Shown here: piece after piece, positions 23,860 through 31,500 of the stretch | Layout: each line of letters starts with the position of its first letter | Numbering within the stretch: position 1 is the stretch's first letter | NCBI GenBank assembly: GCA_964643255.1 | Contig: CAZXSM010000015.1 | Location: 1 to 31,753 of the forward strand | From: JAAYRG01 sp964643255 | Lineage (GTDB): Bacteria > Bacillota > Clostridia > Lachnospirales > Lachnospiraceae | Reading direction: 5' to 3' | DNA length: 31,753 bases | Program-made: the position numbers and the translations under genes | Notes under the pieces: generated by a model | Databases searched by the model: none | What the model saw: the letters and a program-made list of their open reading frames with translations, nothing else | Told to the model about the DNA's origin: nothing

Positions 23860-25125
23860 ATGAAAAAATCATATATACTTTTTTTGTTAATTTTATGTAT
23901 AAATATATTAGCCTTAACTGGGTGTAATGAAGGAAAGGATAACTATAAGCAAGGTTTAGCAGCTTATGAAGAAGGCGACTATGAGACAGCTTCTAAAGAA
24001 TTCAAAGAAGCAATTAGTTTAAGCCCCTATAGGGGGGATTATTTTCTTTCATATGGTAATACTCTACTTAAGCTAGAAAATTATGAAGAGGCTATTAATA
24101 TATTTAATCAAGTAATTACTGATAAAGACAGTCAAGAAGTTAGACAAAACAATAAAAAGGCCTGCTATGGTAAAGGAATTGCTTATTATAATATTCAAGA
24201 ATATAAGAAGGCTATAGAGCAATTTGACCTTGCTTTAGCAATAAATGAAATAGAAGATATGAATTTGGATATTTTATTATATAAAGGGGATTCACAAATT
24301 GCTGGTCAGCTATATGAAGATGCTATAGAAACCTTAAGTCTAGCAATTGATATGGAGCCTAGTGATCCGAACATGTATTTAAAGAGGGCCAATGTTTATA
24401 CAAAACTTAAAGAGTATAGTAAGGCAGAGGCTGATTTAGATGAAGCAATATCACAAGAGCCAGACAATTATGATTACTATTTTGCAAAATACACTTTATT
24501 AGAAGAACAAAATAAGGAAGAAGAAGGCAAAAGAGTATTAGATAGTATAACAAAGATAAAAACAGAAGATACACAAGATATATATAATAATGCAAAGGCC
24601 AATTACTATTTAGAAAATTATGAGGCAGCTGAATCAGGCTTAATAACTGCAGTACTTGAAGGAATAGTAGAAGGTAATTTTTATTTAGCAAGAATCATGG
24701 AAGAGAAAGAAGAATATGTAGAAGCTATCTCTTTTTATGAAGAGTTTTTGACGATTCCAAATGATGTTTCTGAAGATTCAGAAGACGAATATATTGTATC
24801 CGATTATTATATGGCTTTTTCTTATAATCAAATGGGATATTGTTACTTGGAACTTGAACAGTTTGAACAAGCTATTGATAGTTTTAATAAAGGCCTAGAA
24901 ATTGGTGTTTCTTCACTAGAAGAGACTTTATTGGTTAATAAGATAGTGGCTCTTGAATACTCAAGTAATTATGTAGAAGCTTACAATGTTTTACAAGAGT
25001 ATATAACTAAATATCCTGATGGAGAAGAAACAATTAGAGAATTAGATTTTGTAAAGACCAGGTTACCAGAAGTTAGTACTGACAGTACTGACAGTACTGA
25101 TAATGGTGAAGATGGTATAGAATAA
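23860..25125 (+). CDS. TPR-repeat lipoprotein
   Basis: A 421-residue predicted surface lipoprotein. The signal peptide (KKSYILFLLILCINILALTGC) has a lipobox LTGC with the lipidated cysteine at C22. After it come at least seven to eight tetratricopeptide-like helical pairs, for example YKQGLAAYEEGDYETASKEF, YGNTLLKLENYEEAINIF and YGKGIAYYNIQEYKKAIEQF, so it is probably a scaffold for protein-protein contacts outside the membrane. An upstream TTG at 23827 would extend the frame by 11 residues but would bury the signal peptide, so ATG 23860 (AGGGAAGG about 11 bases before) is preferred. The C-terminus ends in a short STD repeat encoded by three 9-base units. It follows the tRNA by 58 bases and precedes hflX by 13, probably co-transcribed. 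No specific function. Confidence 0.85.
   Translation: MKKSYILFLLILCINILALTGCNEGKDNYKQGLAAYEEGDYETASKEFKEAISLSPYRGDYFLSYGNTLLKLENYEEAINIFNQVITDKDSQEVRQNNKKACYGKGIAYYNIQEYKKAIEQFDLALAINEIEDMNLDILLYKGDSQIAGQLYEDAIETLSLAIDMEPSDPNMYLKRANVYTKLKEYSKAEADLDEAISQEPDNYDYYFAKYTLLEEQNKEEEGKRVLDSITKIKTEDTQDIYNNAKANYYLENYEAAESGLITAVLEGIVEGNFYLARIMEEKEEYVEAISFYEEFLTIPNDVSEDSEDEYIVSDYYMAFSYNQMGYCYLELEQFEQAIDSFNKGLEIGVSSLEETLLVNKIVALEYSSNYVEAYNVLQEYITKYPDGEETIRELDFVKTRLPEVSTDSTDSTDNGEDGIE
25075..25101 (+). repeat. Three tandem 9-base units at the end of the TPR lipoprotein gene
   Basis: AGTACTGAC twice and AGTACTGAT once (25075-25083, 25084-25092, 25093-25101), coding for three Ser-Thr-Asp repeats in the C-terminal tail. 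Being in units of three codons, copy-number change would not shift frame. Confidence 0.85.
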
Positions 25126-25138
25126 GAGGTATTAATTT

Positions 25139-26386
25139 ATGATAGAAATAAAAGAACAGCAAGATAGATTTATATTAGTTGCTGTTTCAACTAGAGACGA
25201 TGATGATACAGAGAAGTCCCTAGATGAATTAGAAGAACTAGTTCGTACTGCTGGAGGGATATCTCTTGATAGATTAGTCCAAAACAGAGATCATATTCAT
25301 CCAAGATCCTATATAGGAAAAGGTAAAATAGAAGAAGTTAAAGATTTGATTTTTGAACATGAAGCTACAGGCATAGTTTGTGATGATGAGCTTTCGCCTG
25401 CACAAATGAGAAACCTGTCTAAGGATCTTGATACTAAGGTAATAGACAGAACAGTCTTAATACTAGATATATTTGCAAGAAGAGCAACAACAAAAGAAGG
25501 AAAGATTCAAGTTGAGCTTGCCCAACTTCAGTACAGGTCTACCCATTTAGTTGGAATGAGATCCTCCCTTTCAAGATTAGCCGGAGGTATAGGTACTAGA
25601 GGTCCTGGTGAAATGAAACTAGAAATAGACAGGAGACATATCAGAGACCGTATATCCACTTTAAAACAAGAATTGGAACAAGTTGAGCAAAACAGAGAAA
25701 CAATGAGAGAGTCAAGAAACAAAAGTAATATACCTGTTATTGCTATAGTAGGTTATACCAATGCAGGTAAATCTACCTTACTTAACACTTTAACAGATGC
25801 AAATGTTTTAGAAGAAGACAAACTGTTTGCAACCCTTGATCCTACAACTAGAAATCTGGAATTACCAAGCGGACAGCAAGTGCTTTTAACAGATACAGTA
25901 GGTTTTATTAGGAAACTTCCTCATAATCTTATAGAAGCTTTTAAAAGTACCTTAGAAGAAGCAAAGTACGCTGATATTATTATACATGTAGTAGATAGCT
26001 CTAGTAAAGATGTAGATATACAAATGTATATTGTTTATAAAACTCTTGCAGAACTTGGCATTAAGGATAAGCCAATTATTACCTTGTTTAATAAAGATGA
26101 TTTAAGAGATGAGAATGTAGTAATAAAAGATATGAAAGCCGAGTATACTCTTAAAATCTCTGCAAAAACCGGAATGGGAATGGAAGACTTATTAGAAGTG
26201 CTTGAAGAAGTGCTTAGGAAGAATAAAGTATATTTAGAAGAGGTATTTCCTTATTCTCAAGCTGGAAAGATTCAAGATATTCGTAGATATGGAGAGTTAT
26301 TACTTGAAGAATATCAAGAAGATGGAATACTAGTAAAAGCATATTTGCCAAAGGATTTATATGGACAAATAATGAGTGAAATATAA
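25139..26386 (+). CDS. hflX: Ribosome-associated GTPase HflX
   Basis: GTPase that binds the 50S subunit and splits stalled 70S ribosomes under stress. The 415-residue protein has the N-terminal HflX domain with the nucleotide-like fold and GGISLDRLVQNRD (39-51), a linker helix after RLAGGIGTRGPGEMKLEIDR (146-165), and a G domain with G1 GYTNAGKS (205-212), G3 DTVGFI (252-257), G4 NKDD (318-321) and G5 SAKTG (341-345), all intact. AAGAGGT about 9 bases before the ATG is the ribosome binding site. It follows the TPR lipoprotein by 13 bases. A long hairpin ends the transcript. Confident. Confidence 0.96.
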   Translation: MIEIKEQQDRFILVAVSTRDDDDTEKSLDELEELVRTAGGISLDRLVQNRDHIHPRSYIGKGKIEEVKDLIFEHEATGIVCDDELSPAQMRNLSKDLDTKVIDRTVLILDIFARRATTKEGKIQVELAQLQYRSTHLVGMRSSLSRLAGGIGTRGPGEMKLEIDRRHIRDRISTLKQELEQVEQNRETMRESRNKSNIPVIAIVGYTNAGKSTLLNTLTDANVLEEDKLFATLDPTTRNLELPSGQQVLLTDTVGFIRKLPHNLIEAFKSTLEEAKYADIIIHVVDSSSKDVDIQMYIVYKTLAELGIKDKPIITLFNKDDLRDENVVIKDMKAEYTLKISAKTGMGMEDLLEVLEEVLRKNKVYLEEVFPYSQAGKIQDIRRYGELLLEEYQEDGILVKAYLPKDLYGQIMSEI

Positions 26387-26403
26387 TATTGATCAAAGCC
26401 TAT

Positions 26404-26459
26404 TAAACACAAGATGTTGTGGTTGTTTAGAAAAAACAATCCTATATCTTGTGTTTTTT
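26404..26459 (+). terminator. Terminator after hflX
   Basis: AACACAAGAT (26406-26415) pairs with ATCTTGTGTT (26446-26455); the 30-base interior can fold further (GGTTGTTT against AAACAATCC). T4 follows the stem. Confidence 0.8.
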
Positions 26460-26462
26460 GTC

Positions 26463-26491
26463 TTGACTATATATTACCAATTTGTTAATAT
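26463..26491 (+). promoter_or_regulatory. Promoter for nrdD
   Basis: TTGACT (26463-26468), 17-base spacer, TAATAT (26486-26491), 56 bases before the nrdD ATG. ACTATATATT (26466-26475) inside it resembles half of an NrdR box, but a properly spaced second box is not evident. Confidence 0.65.
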
Positions 26492-26546
26492 AAGATTAAT
26501 ACAAAAGAAATAATATATTGAATAGGTTACTGAAAGGGGCTATGTA

Positions 26547-28949
26547 ATGATTAAGGTTATCAAAAGAGATGGCGAAATTGCGAATTTTGATTTGTCGAAA
26601 ATTAGTGCTGCTATAACTAAAGCTTTTTATGCTACAGAGAAAAATTATACAGAGGATATAATTAATTTATTATCTCTTAGGGTTACAGCAGAATTTCAAA
26701 GCAAGGTTGAAGATGGCAAAGTTCACGTAGAAGACATACAAGATTGTGTAGAACATGTATTAGAACAAAGTGGCTACACTGATGTTGCTAGGGCTTATAT
26801 TTTGTATCGTAAAAACAGAGAAAAAATTCGTAATATGAATAATACATATCTTGACTATAAAGAATTAGTTAATAGTTATGTACAAGAAGAAGATTGGCGA
26901 GTAAAAGAGAATTCTACAGTTACATATTCAGTTGGGGGCCTAATCTTACATAATTCAGGTTCTATTACTGCTAATTATTGGCTTTCAGAAATTTATGATG
27001 AAGAGATAGGTAATACTCACAAGAATGCAGATATTCATATTCACGATTTATCTATGCTTACAGGTTATTGTGCAGGATGGTCATTAAAGCAGTTAATTGA
27101 AGAAGGACTTGGTGGAGTACCAGGTAAAATTAACTCATCTCCAGCAAAGCATCTTTCTACTTTATGTAATCAAATGGTCAACTTCCTAGGTATAATGCAA
27201 AACGAATGGGCAGGGGCACAGGCATTTTCATCATTTGATACTTACCTAGCACCTTTTGTTAGGGTAGATGATCTTTCTTACAGTGAAGTTAAACAATGTA
27301 TACAATCCTTTATATATGGTGTAAATACACCAAGTAGATGGGGTACCCAGGCACCATTTTCAAATATTACTCTTGACTGGACTGTTCCAGAAGATTTAGC
27401 TGACCAAGCATGTATTGTTGGTGGTGAGGAACAAGACTTTACATATAAAGAATGTAAAAAAGAAATGGATATGATTAACAAGGCATTTATAGAAATTATG
27501 ATTGAAGGAGATGCTGATGGAAGAGGATTCCAATATCCTATACCAACATATTCAATAACCAAAGACTTTGATTGGTCTGATACAGAAAACAATAGACTAT
27601 TATTTGAAATGACAGCTAAGTATGGAACACCATATTTCTCTAACTATATTAATAGTGACATGGAACCTAGTGATGTTCGTTCAATGTGCTGTAGACTTCG
27701 ACTTGATTTAAGAGAACTTAGAAAGAAATCAGGCGGTTTCTTTGGTGCAGGAGAAAGTACAGGTTCAATAGGTGTTGTTACAATTAACTTACCAAAGATT
27801 GCATACATGGCTAACAATGAAGAAGAATTCTTTGATCGTCTTGATAAAATGATGGATATATCAGCTCGTTCTCTTGATGCAAAGAGAAAGGTTGTTACAA
27901 GACTACTTAAACAAGGTTTTTATCCATATACAAAACGCTATTTAGGAACTTTTGAGAACCATTTTTCTACTATTGGTTTAATAGGTATGAACGAAGTTGG
28001 ACTTAACGCTAATTGGTTGGGTAAAGATATGACTCATAAAGAAACTTCAGATTTTGGAGTTAAGGTTTTAAATCATATGCGTGAGAGATTAAAGGACTAT
28101 CAAGAAGAATATGGAGCTCTATTTAATCTTGAAGCTACTCCAGCTGAGTCAACAAGTTTCCGTTTAGCTAAACATGATAGAAAGAGATTCCCAGATATAA
28201 TAACATCAGGAGAGTCTGGGGAAACTCCTTATTATACAAATAGTACACATTTACCAGTAGGTTATACAGAAGATGTTTTTGAAGCTCTTGATATTCAAGA
28301 TGAACTACAAACCTTATACACATCGGGAACTGTTTTTCACTCCTATATTGGAGAGAAACTTCCAGATTGGAAAGCTGCAGCAAAGATTGTACGCACTATA
28401 GCAGAAAATTATAAACTACCATACTTTACAATTTCTCCAACTTATTCAATATGTAAGAATCATGGTTATTTCTCAGGAGAACATTTTGAATGTCCTGATT
28501 GTGGAGGAAAAGCTGAAGTTTATAGTCGTATAACTGGCTATTATAGACCTGTTCAACATTGGAATGATGGAAAGGTTCAGGAATATAAGGATAGAAGAGA
28601 ATATAATCTTGAGGAATCAACTAGGAAGTTTATGTATATTAAAAATTCTAACCAAGAAAAGCTTCAGGATAATGATGATGTAAATAATGATTCTAATCTA
28701 GATGTAAGCTTAGATAACCAGCTTTATTTATTTACAACTAGCACATGTCCTAATTGTAAAACTGCTAGAGACTACTTAAAAGATATTCCATATACAGAAA
28801 TTGACGGAGAAAAGCAAAGTGACTTAGCAAGAAAGTATAAAATCATGCAAGCACCTACTTTAGTTGAGGTAAATGATGATGAATATACTAGGTATATAGG
28901 AAATCCTAATATTAAGAAGTTTGTTGAAAAGATGAAACAAAATGTATAA
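26547..28949 (+). CDS. nrdD: Anaerobic ribonucleoside-triphosphate reductase with fused C-terminal redoxin domain
   Basis: Class III glycyl-radical enzyme that makes dNTPs from NTPs without oxygen. Residues 1-90 are an ATP-cone regulatory domain (MIKVIKRDGEIANFDLSKI). The barrel follows, with candidate thiyl-radical cysteine in SMCCRL (C381/C382), HNSGSITANYWL and RGFQYPIPTYSITKDFDW. The glycyl-radical site is G664 in RITGYYRPVQHWNDGK. Just before it a zinc knuckle reads C636-x2-H639 and C649-x2-C652, His replacing one usual Cys. After a linker (about 690-720) a thioredoxin/glutaredoxin-like domain begins at LYLFTTSTCPNCKTA, redox motif C734-P-N-C737. This suggests a dithiol, not formate, as reductant. 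The activase gene nrdG is not adjacent nor anywhere in the window. AAAGGGG precedes the ATG. Confidence 0.95.
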   Translation: MIKVIKRDGEIANFDLSKISAAITKAFYATEKNYTEDIINLLSLRVTAEFQSKVEDGKVHVEDIQDCVEHVLEQSGYTDVARAYILYRKNREKIRNMNNTYLDYKELVNSYVQEEDWRVKENSTVTYSVGGLILHNSGSITANYWLSEIYDEEIGNTHKNADIHIHDLSMLTGYCAGWSLKQLIEEGLGGVPGKINSSPAKHLSTLCNQMVNFLGIMQNEWAGAQAFSSFDTYLAPFVRVDDLSYSEVKQCIQSFIYGVNTPSRWGTQAPFSNITLDWTVPEDLADQACIVGGEEQDFTYKECKKEMDMINKAFIEIMIEGDADGRGFQYPIPTYSITKDFDWSDTENNRLLFEMTAKYGTPYFSNYINSDMEPSDVRSMCCRLRLDLRELRKKSGGFFGAGESTGSIGVVTINLPKIAYMANNEEEFFDRLDKMMDISARSLDAKRKVVTRLLKQGFYPYTKRYLGTFENHFSTIGLIGMNEVGLNANWLGKDMTHKETSDFGVKVLNHMRERLKDYQEEYGALFNLEATPAESTSFRLAKHDRKRFPDIITSGESGETPYYTNSTHLPVGYTEDVFEALDIQDELQTLYTSGTVFHSYIGEKLPDWKAAAKIVRTIAENYKLPYFTISPTYSICKNHGYFSGEHFECPDCGGKAEVYSRITGYYRPVQHWNDGKVQEYKDRREYNLEESTRKFMYIKNSNQEKLQDNDDVNNDSNLDVSLDNQLYLFTTSTCPNCKTARDYLKDIPYTEIDGEKQSDLARKYKIMQAPTLVEVNDDEYTRYIGNPNIKKFVEKMKQNV

Positions 28950-29017
28950 TTCTCTTTATATCTATTAAGTGATATACAGTTTATATACCCTAATATATAA
29001 ACCTTATATAAATAAAC

Positions 29018-29063
29018 CTAAAGGTTGGCCTAGATACAAAATAAATCTATCTAGGCCACTTTC
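29018..29063 (+). terminator. Hairpin terminator after nrdD
   Basis: Perfect 11-bp stem TGGCCTAGATA (29026-29036) / TATCTAGGCCA (29048-29058) with an 11-base loop; the T-run after it (CTTTC) is short. Confidence 0.75.
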
Positions 29064-29109
29064 TATTTGATAAAGGAAATTTGATCTAGATTTACTTATA
29101 AAATCCAGA

Positions 29110-29144
29110 AAAAATATCAATATTATCAATATATTGATATTTTT
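29110..29144. promoter_or_regulatory. 13-bp inverted repeat overlapping the thyA promoter
   Basis: AAAAATATCAATA (29110-29122) / TATTGATATTTTT (29132-29144), 9-base centre TTATCAATA. The octamer TATCAATA occurs three times: 29115-29122, 29124-29131, and inverted at 29132-29139. The -35 hexamer of thyA lies inside the right arm, so a repressor operator is likely; a second terminator of nrdD is the alternative. Confidence 0.6.
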
Positions 29145-29162
29145 CTTAAGCTAATCTATAAT
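29134..29162 (+). promoter_or_regulatory. Promoter of the thyA-folA-crp operon
   Basis: TTGATA (29134-29139), 17-base spacer, TATAAT (29157-29162), 61 bases before the thyA start. Two further TATAAT-like hexamers at 29179-29184 and 29186-29191 may be alternative -10 elements. Confidence 0.75.
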
Positions 29163-29222
29163 GAATGGTATTAATCTATATAATCTATAATTTGGGATTT
29201 AGTATTAGTAAAGGAGAAAATG

Positions 29223-30071
29223 ATGAGCTTAGCAGATAATATATTTATAGATATGTGTAAAGATATTTTAGAAAATGGAACTTCAACAGAAGGAGAAAAG
29301 GTTAGACCCAAATGGGAAGACGGTTCCTTCGCCCATACAATTAAGCAATTTGCTGTAGTAAACAGATATGACTTATCAAAAGAGTTTCCAGTAATCACCC
29401 TTAGAAGGACAGCTATTAAAAGTTGTATAGATGAAATGTTATGGATATGGCAAAAAAAATCTAATAATATAAATGATCTAAATAGTAAGATATGGAATAG
29501 CTGGGCTGATGAAGATGGTTCAATAGGTAAGGCTTATGGCTACCAACTAGGTGTAAAACATAAATACAAAGAGGGGGACATGGATCAAGTAGACCGTGTT
29601 ATCTATGATTTAAAAAACAATCCTTTTAGTAGACGTATTATGACAAACATGTTTGTCCATCAAGACTTACATGAAATGAATTTATACCCATGTGCATATA
29701 GCATGACCTTTAATGTTACTGAAAACAAGACAAGTGGCAAGCTAGTTTTAAATGGAATATTAAATCAAAGATCTCAGGATATTTTAACGGCAAATAATTG
29801 GAATGTTTGTCAATATGCAGTATTAATTCATACGCTAGCACAAGTATGTGATATGGAAGTGGGAGAATTAGTTCATGTAATTGCCGATGCTCATATATAC
29901 GATAGACATATACCAATAATTGAAGAATTAATAACAAGACCTACTTATGAAGCTCCAACTTTTTGGATGAATCCAGAAGTTAAAGATTTTTATGAATTTA
30001 CAGTGGATGATTTTAAATTAATAGACTACAAACATGGACCACAAGTTAAGAATATTCCAGTAGCTGTATAA
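29223..30071 (+). CDS. thyA: Thymidylate synthase, ThyA type
   Basis: Methylates dUMP to dTMP with 5,10-methylene-THF, releasing dihydrofolate, which the next gene's product reduces. The 282-residue protein shows the nucleophilic C157 in YPCAYSMTF, QRSQDILTANNWNVCQYAVL and HVIADAHIYDRH. The Ala after the catalytic Cys (most ThyA have PCH) and the ANNWN loop (instead of LGxPFN) place it in a divergent ThyA branch known from Bacillus and its phages as well as clostridia. Of the two adjacent ATGs, 29220 is only 3 bases from GGAG (29213-29216), so 29223 with 6 bases is preferred. It heads a three-gene operon. No phage genes are near, so phage origin is not implied. Confidence 0.95.
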   Translation: MSLADNIFIDMCKDILENGTSTEGEKVRPKWEDGSFAHTIKQFAVVNRYDLSKEFPVITLRRTAIKSCIDEMLWIWQKKSNNINDLNSKIWNSWADEDGSIGKAYGYQLGVKHKYKEGDMDQVDRVIYDLKNNPFSRRIMTNMFVHQDLHEMNLYPCAYSMTFNVTENKTSGKLVLNGILNQRSQDILTANNWNVCQYAVLIHTLAQVCDMEVGELVHVIADAHIYDRHIPIIEELITRPTYEAPTFWMNPEVKDFYEFTVDDFKLIDYKHGPQVKNIPVAV

Positions 30072-30088
30072 GAGATAGGAGGAAATGT

Positions 30089-30592
30089 ATGAATTTAATC
30101 GTTGCAGTTGATAAAAACTGGGCAATTGGAAAAAACAATAAATTATTAATACAAATTCCACAAGATCAAAAGTATTTTAGAGAAAAGACAACAAATAATG
30201 TAATAGTAATGGGAAGAAAAACCCTAGAAAGCTTTCCTGGAGGCCGTCCCCTTGCTAATAGAACCAATATAGTTGTTACATCAAACAAAGACTATAAGGC
30301 AGATAATGTAACACTTGTTAATACTATAGAAGAAGCTCTAGAAGAAATTAAGAAATACCCCCCAGAAAAGGTCTATATAATTGGTGGGCAAACTATATAT
30401 GAACAATTTGTAGATTATTGTGATACTGCCTATATTACGAAAATTAATTATGCCTATGATGCGGATACCCATTTCCCTAATATAGATAAAAAAGAAGGAT
30501 GGGAGCTGGAGGCTACTTCTGAAGAACTTACTTATCATGATATAGAATATACATTTAACAAGTATGTAAATAGTCAAGCTAAGAAGTTTTAG
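30089..30592 (+). CDS. folA: Dihydrofolate reductase
   Basis: NADPH-dependent reduction of dihydrofolate to tetrahydrofolate, closing the thymidylate cycle with ThyA. The 167 residues match the family. Signatures: MNLIVAVDKNWAIGKNNKLL at the N-terminus, IPQDQKYF with the acidic substrate-binding D27-equivalent, VIVMGRKTLESFPGGRPL (NADPH-binding GRxT), and KVYIIGGQTIYEQF (GG turn). AGGAGG lies about 7 bases before the ATG, and the gene starts 17 bases after thyA. Residues expected to set trimethoprim sensitivity cannot be judged from sequence alone. Confident. Confidence 0.97.
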   Translation: MNLIVAVDKNWAIGKNNKLLIQIPQDQKYFREKTTNNVIVMGRKTLESFPGGRPLANRTNIVVTSNKDYKADNVTLVNTIEEALEEIKKYPPEKVYIIGGQTIYEQFVDYCDTAYITKINYAYDADTHFPNIDKKEGWELEATSEELTYHDIEYTFNKYVNSQAKKF

Positions 30593-30608
30593 AAATTGGG
30601 ATAATAAT

Positions 30609-31304
30609 ATGAGAGAGATAATTGACAAAATAAAAGATAACTCTTTATTTCTGGGAATGGGACAATCAGATATACAACATATTTTAGAGTGCTCCCATTC
30701 TAAAGTAAGGACTTATGACAAACACCAAAAGATATTTAGTCAAGAAGACCCGCCTAAATCATTATATATACTGATATCTGGTTCAATTGTTGTGTGTAGA
30801 GATTCTTTAAATGGAAAAAGATACATAGTTACTAATATAGAGGAAAATGAGATGTTTGGTGAAGTGTATGTATTCTTAGATGATGAGGAATATCCATATT
30901 ATGCTTTAACTAATGCAGACTCTAAGGTTTTAGAAATACCCAAATCTTTCTTTTTTCATTATTGTGAAGAGGACTGTAAAGGGCATAACTTACTTTTAAG
31001 AAATATGTTAAAGATATTAGCAAAAAAAGCATTTTTCTTAAATAACAAGGTACAGCTTTTATCTCATGGAAATCTACGGCAAAAGATTGCTAAGTATCTT
31101 CTTGAACAAGTAGATGAAACTATGTATGTTAAATTAAATATGAATAGAGAAGAACTAGCTGACTACCTAAGTGTAGCAAGGCCTTCCCTTTCAAGGGAAT
31201 TAAAGAATATGGAAAAGGATGGTCTTATAGAAGCAGATAGAGACATAGTTAGAATATTAAATTACGGAAAACTACTAGAGTGTGTAGAAGGAATTGAACA
31301 TTAA
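30609..31304 (+). CDS. Crp/Fnr family regulator, HcpR-like
   Basis: A 231-residue regulator: an N-terminal cyclic-nucleotide-type beta-barrel sensor (about 15-125, with IFSQEDPPKSLYILISGSI), a long dimer helix (125-150) and a C-terminal winged helix-turn-helix (178-206, NREELADYLSVARPSLSREL), where RPSLSREL is the DNA-reading helix. Cysteines C28, C63, C119 and C123 are scattered and do not make an Fnr-type FeS cluster motif at the N-terminus. It starts 16 bases after folA with a weak ribosome binding site and ends at a strong terminator. The next gene is hcp, whose upstream region contains a Crp/Fnr-style palindrome. HcpR proteins activate hcp in response to nitrosative stress in several anaerobes, hence the call; ligand unknown. 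Confidence 0.8.
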   Translation: MREIIDKIKDNSLFLGMGQSDIQHILECSHSKVRTYDKHQKIFSQEDPPKSLYILISGSIVVCRDSLNGKRYIVTNIEENEMFGEVYVFLDDEEYPYYALTNADSKVLEIPKSFFFHYCEEDCKGHNLLLRNMLKILAKKAFFLNNKVQLLSHGNLRQKIAKYLLEQVDETMYVKLNMNREELADYLSVARPSLSRELKNMEKDGLIEADRDIVRILNYGKLLECVEGIEH

Positions 31305-31327
31305 AAATCCACAATTAATATAAAGAA

Positions 31328-31363
31328 ATATCGCCCTTTGAGTTTAAAGGGTGATATTTTTTT
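31328..31363 (+). terminator. Terminator of the thyA-folA-crp operon
   Basis: ATATCGCCCTTT (31328-31339) / AAAGGGTGATAT (31346-31357), 12 pairs with one G-U, 6-base loop, followed by T7. Confidence 0.94.
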
Positions 31364-31379
31364 ACCAAAAATGAAATTC

Positions 31380-31421
31380 GTAACATTTGTTACAGAAAAA
31401 CACAGAAAACTATTATATAGT
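31380..31421 (+). promoter_or_regulatory. Crp/Fnr-type palindrome and promoter before hcp
   Basis: GTAACA-TT-TGTTAC (31380-31393) is a perfect palindrome. If TATAGT (31416-31421) is the -10, the start site is near 31428 and the palindrome is centred at -41.5, the classic activator position of Crp/Fnr proteins. TATTAT (31411-31416) with TTGTTA (31387-31392) at 18 bases is an alternative. Confidence 0.65.
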
Positions 31422-31500
31422 AAGCATAGAAACAGCAAATACAAACTAGAAAAAGCAGTTATAACTGCATTAATATAATATACTTAGGAGGTAATAATTA

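Noticed and set aside
26484..26506. Rex-like site before nrdD (TTGTTAATATAAGATTAATACAA region)
   Set aside because: The two halves are not a true palindrome at the N4 spacing; several mismatches to the consensus.
29223..30071. Phage-derived thymidylate synthase
   Set aside because: The PCA and ANNWN variants occur in Bacillus and phage ThyA, but the gene is in a normal chromosomal operon with folA and there are no phage genes around.
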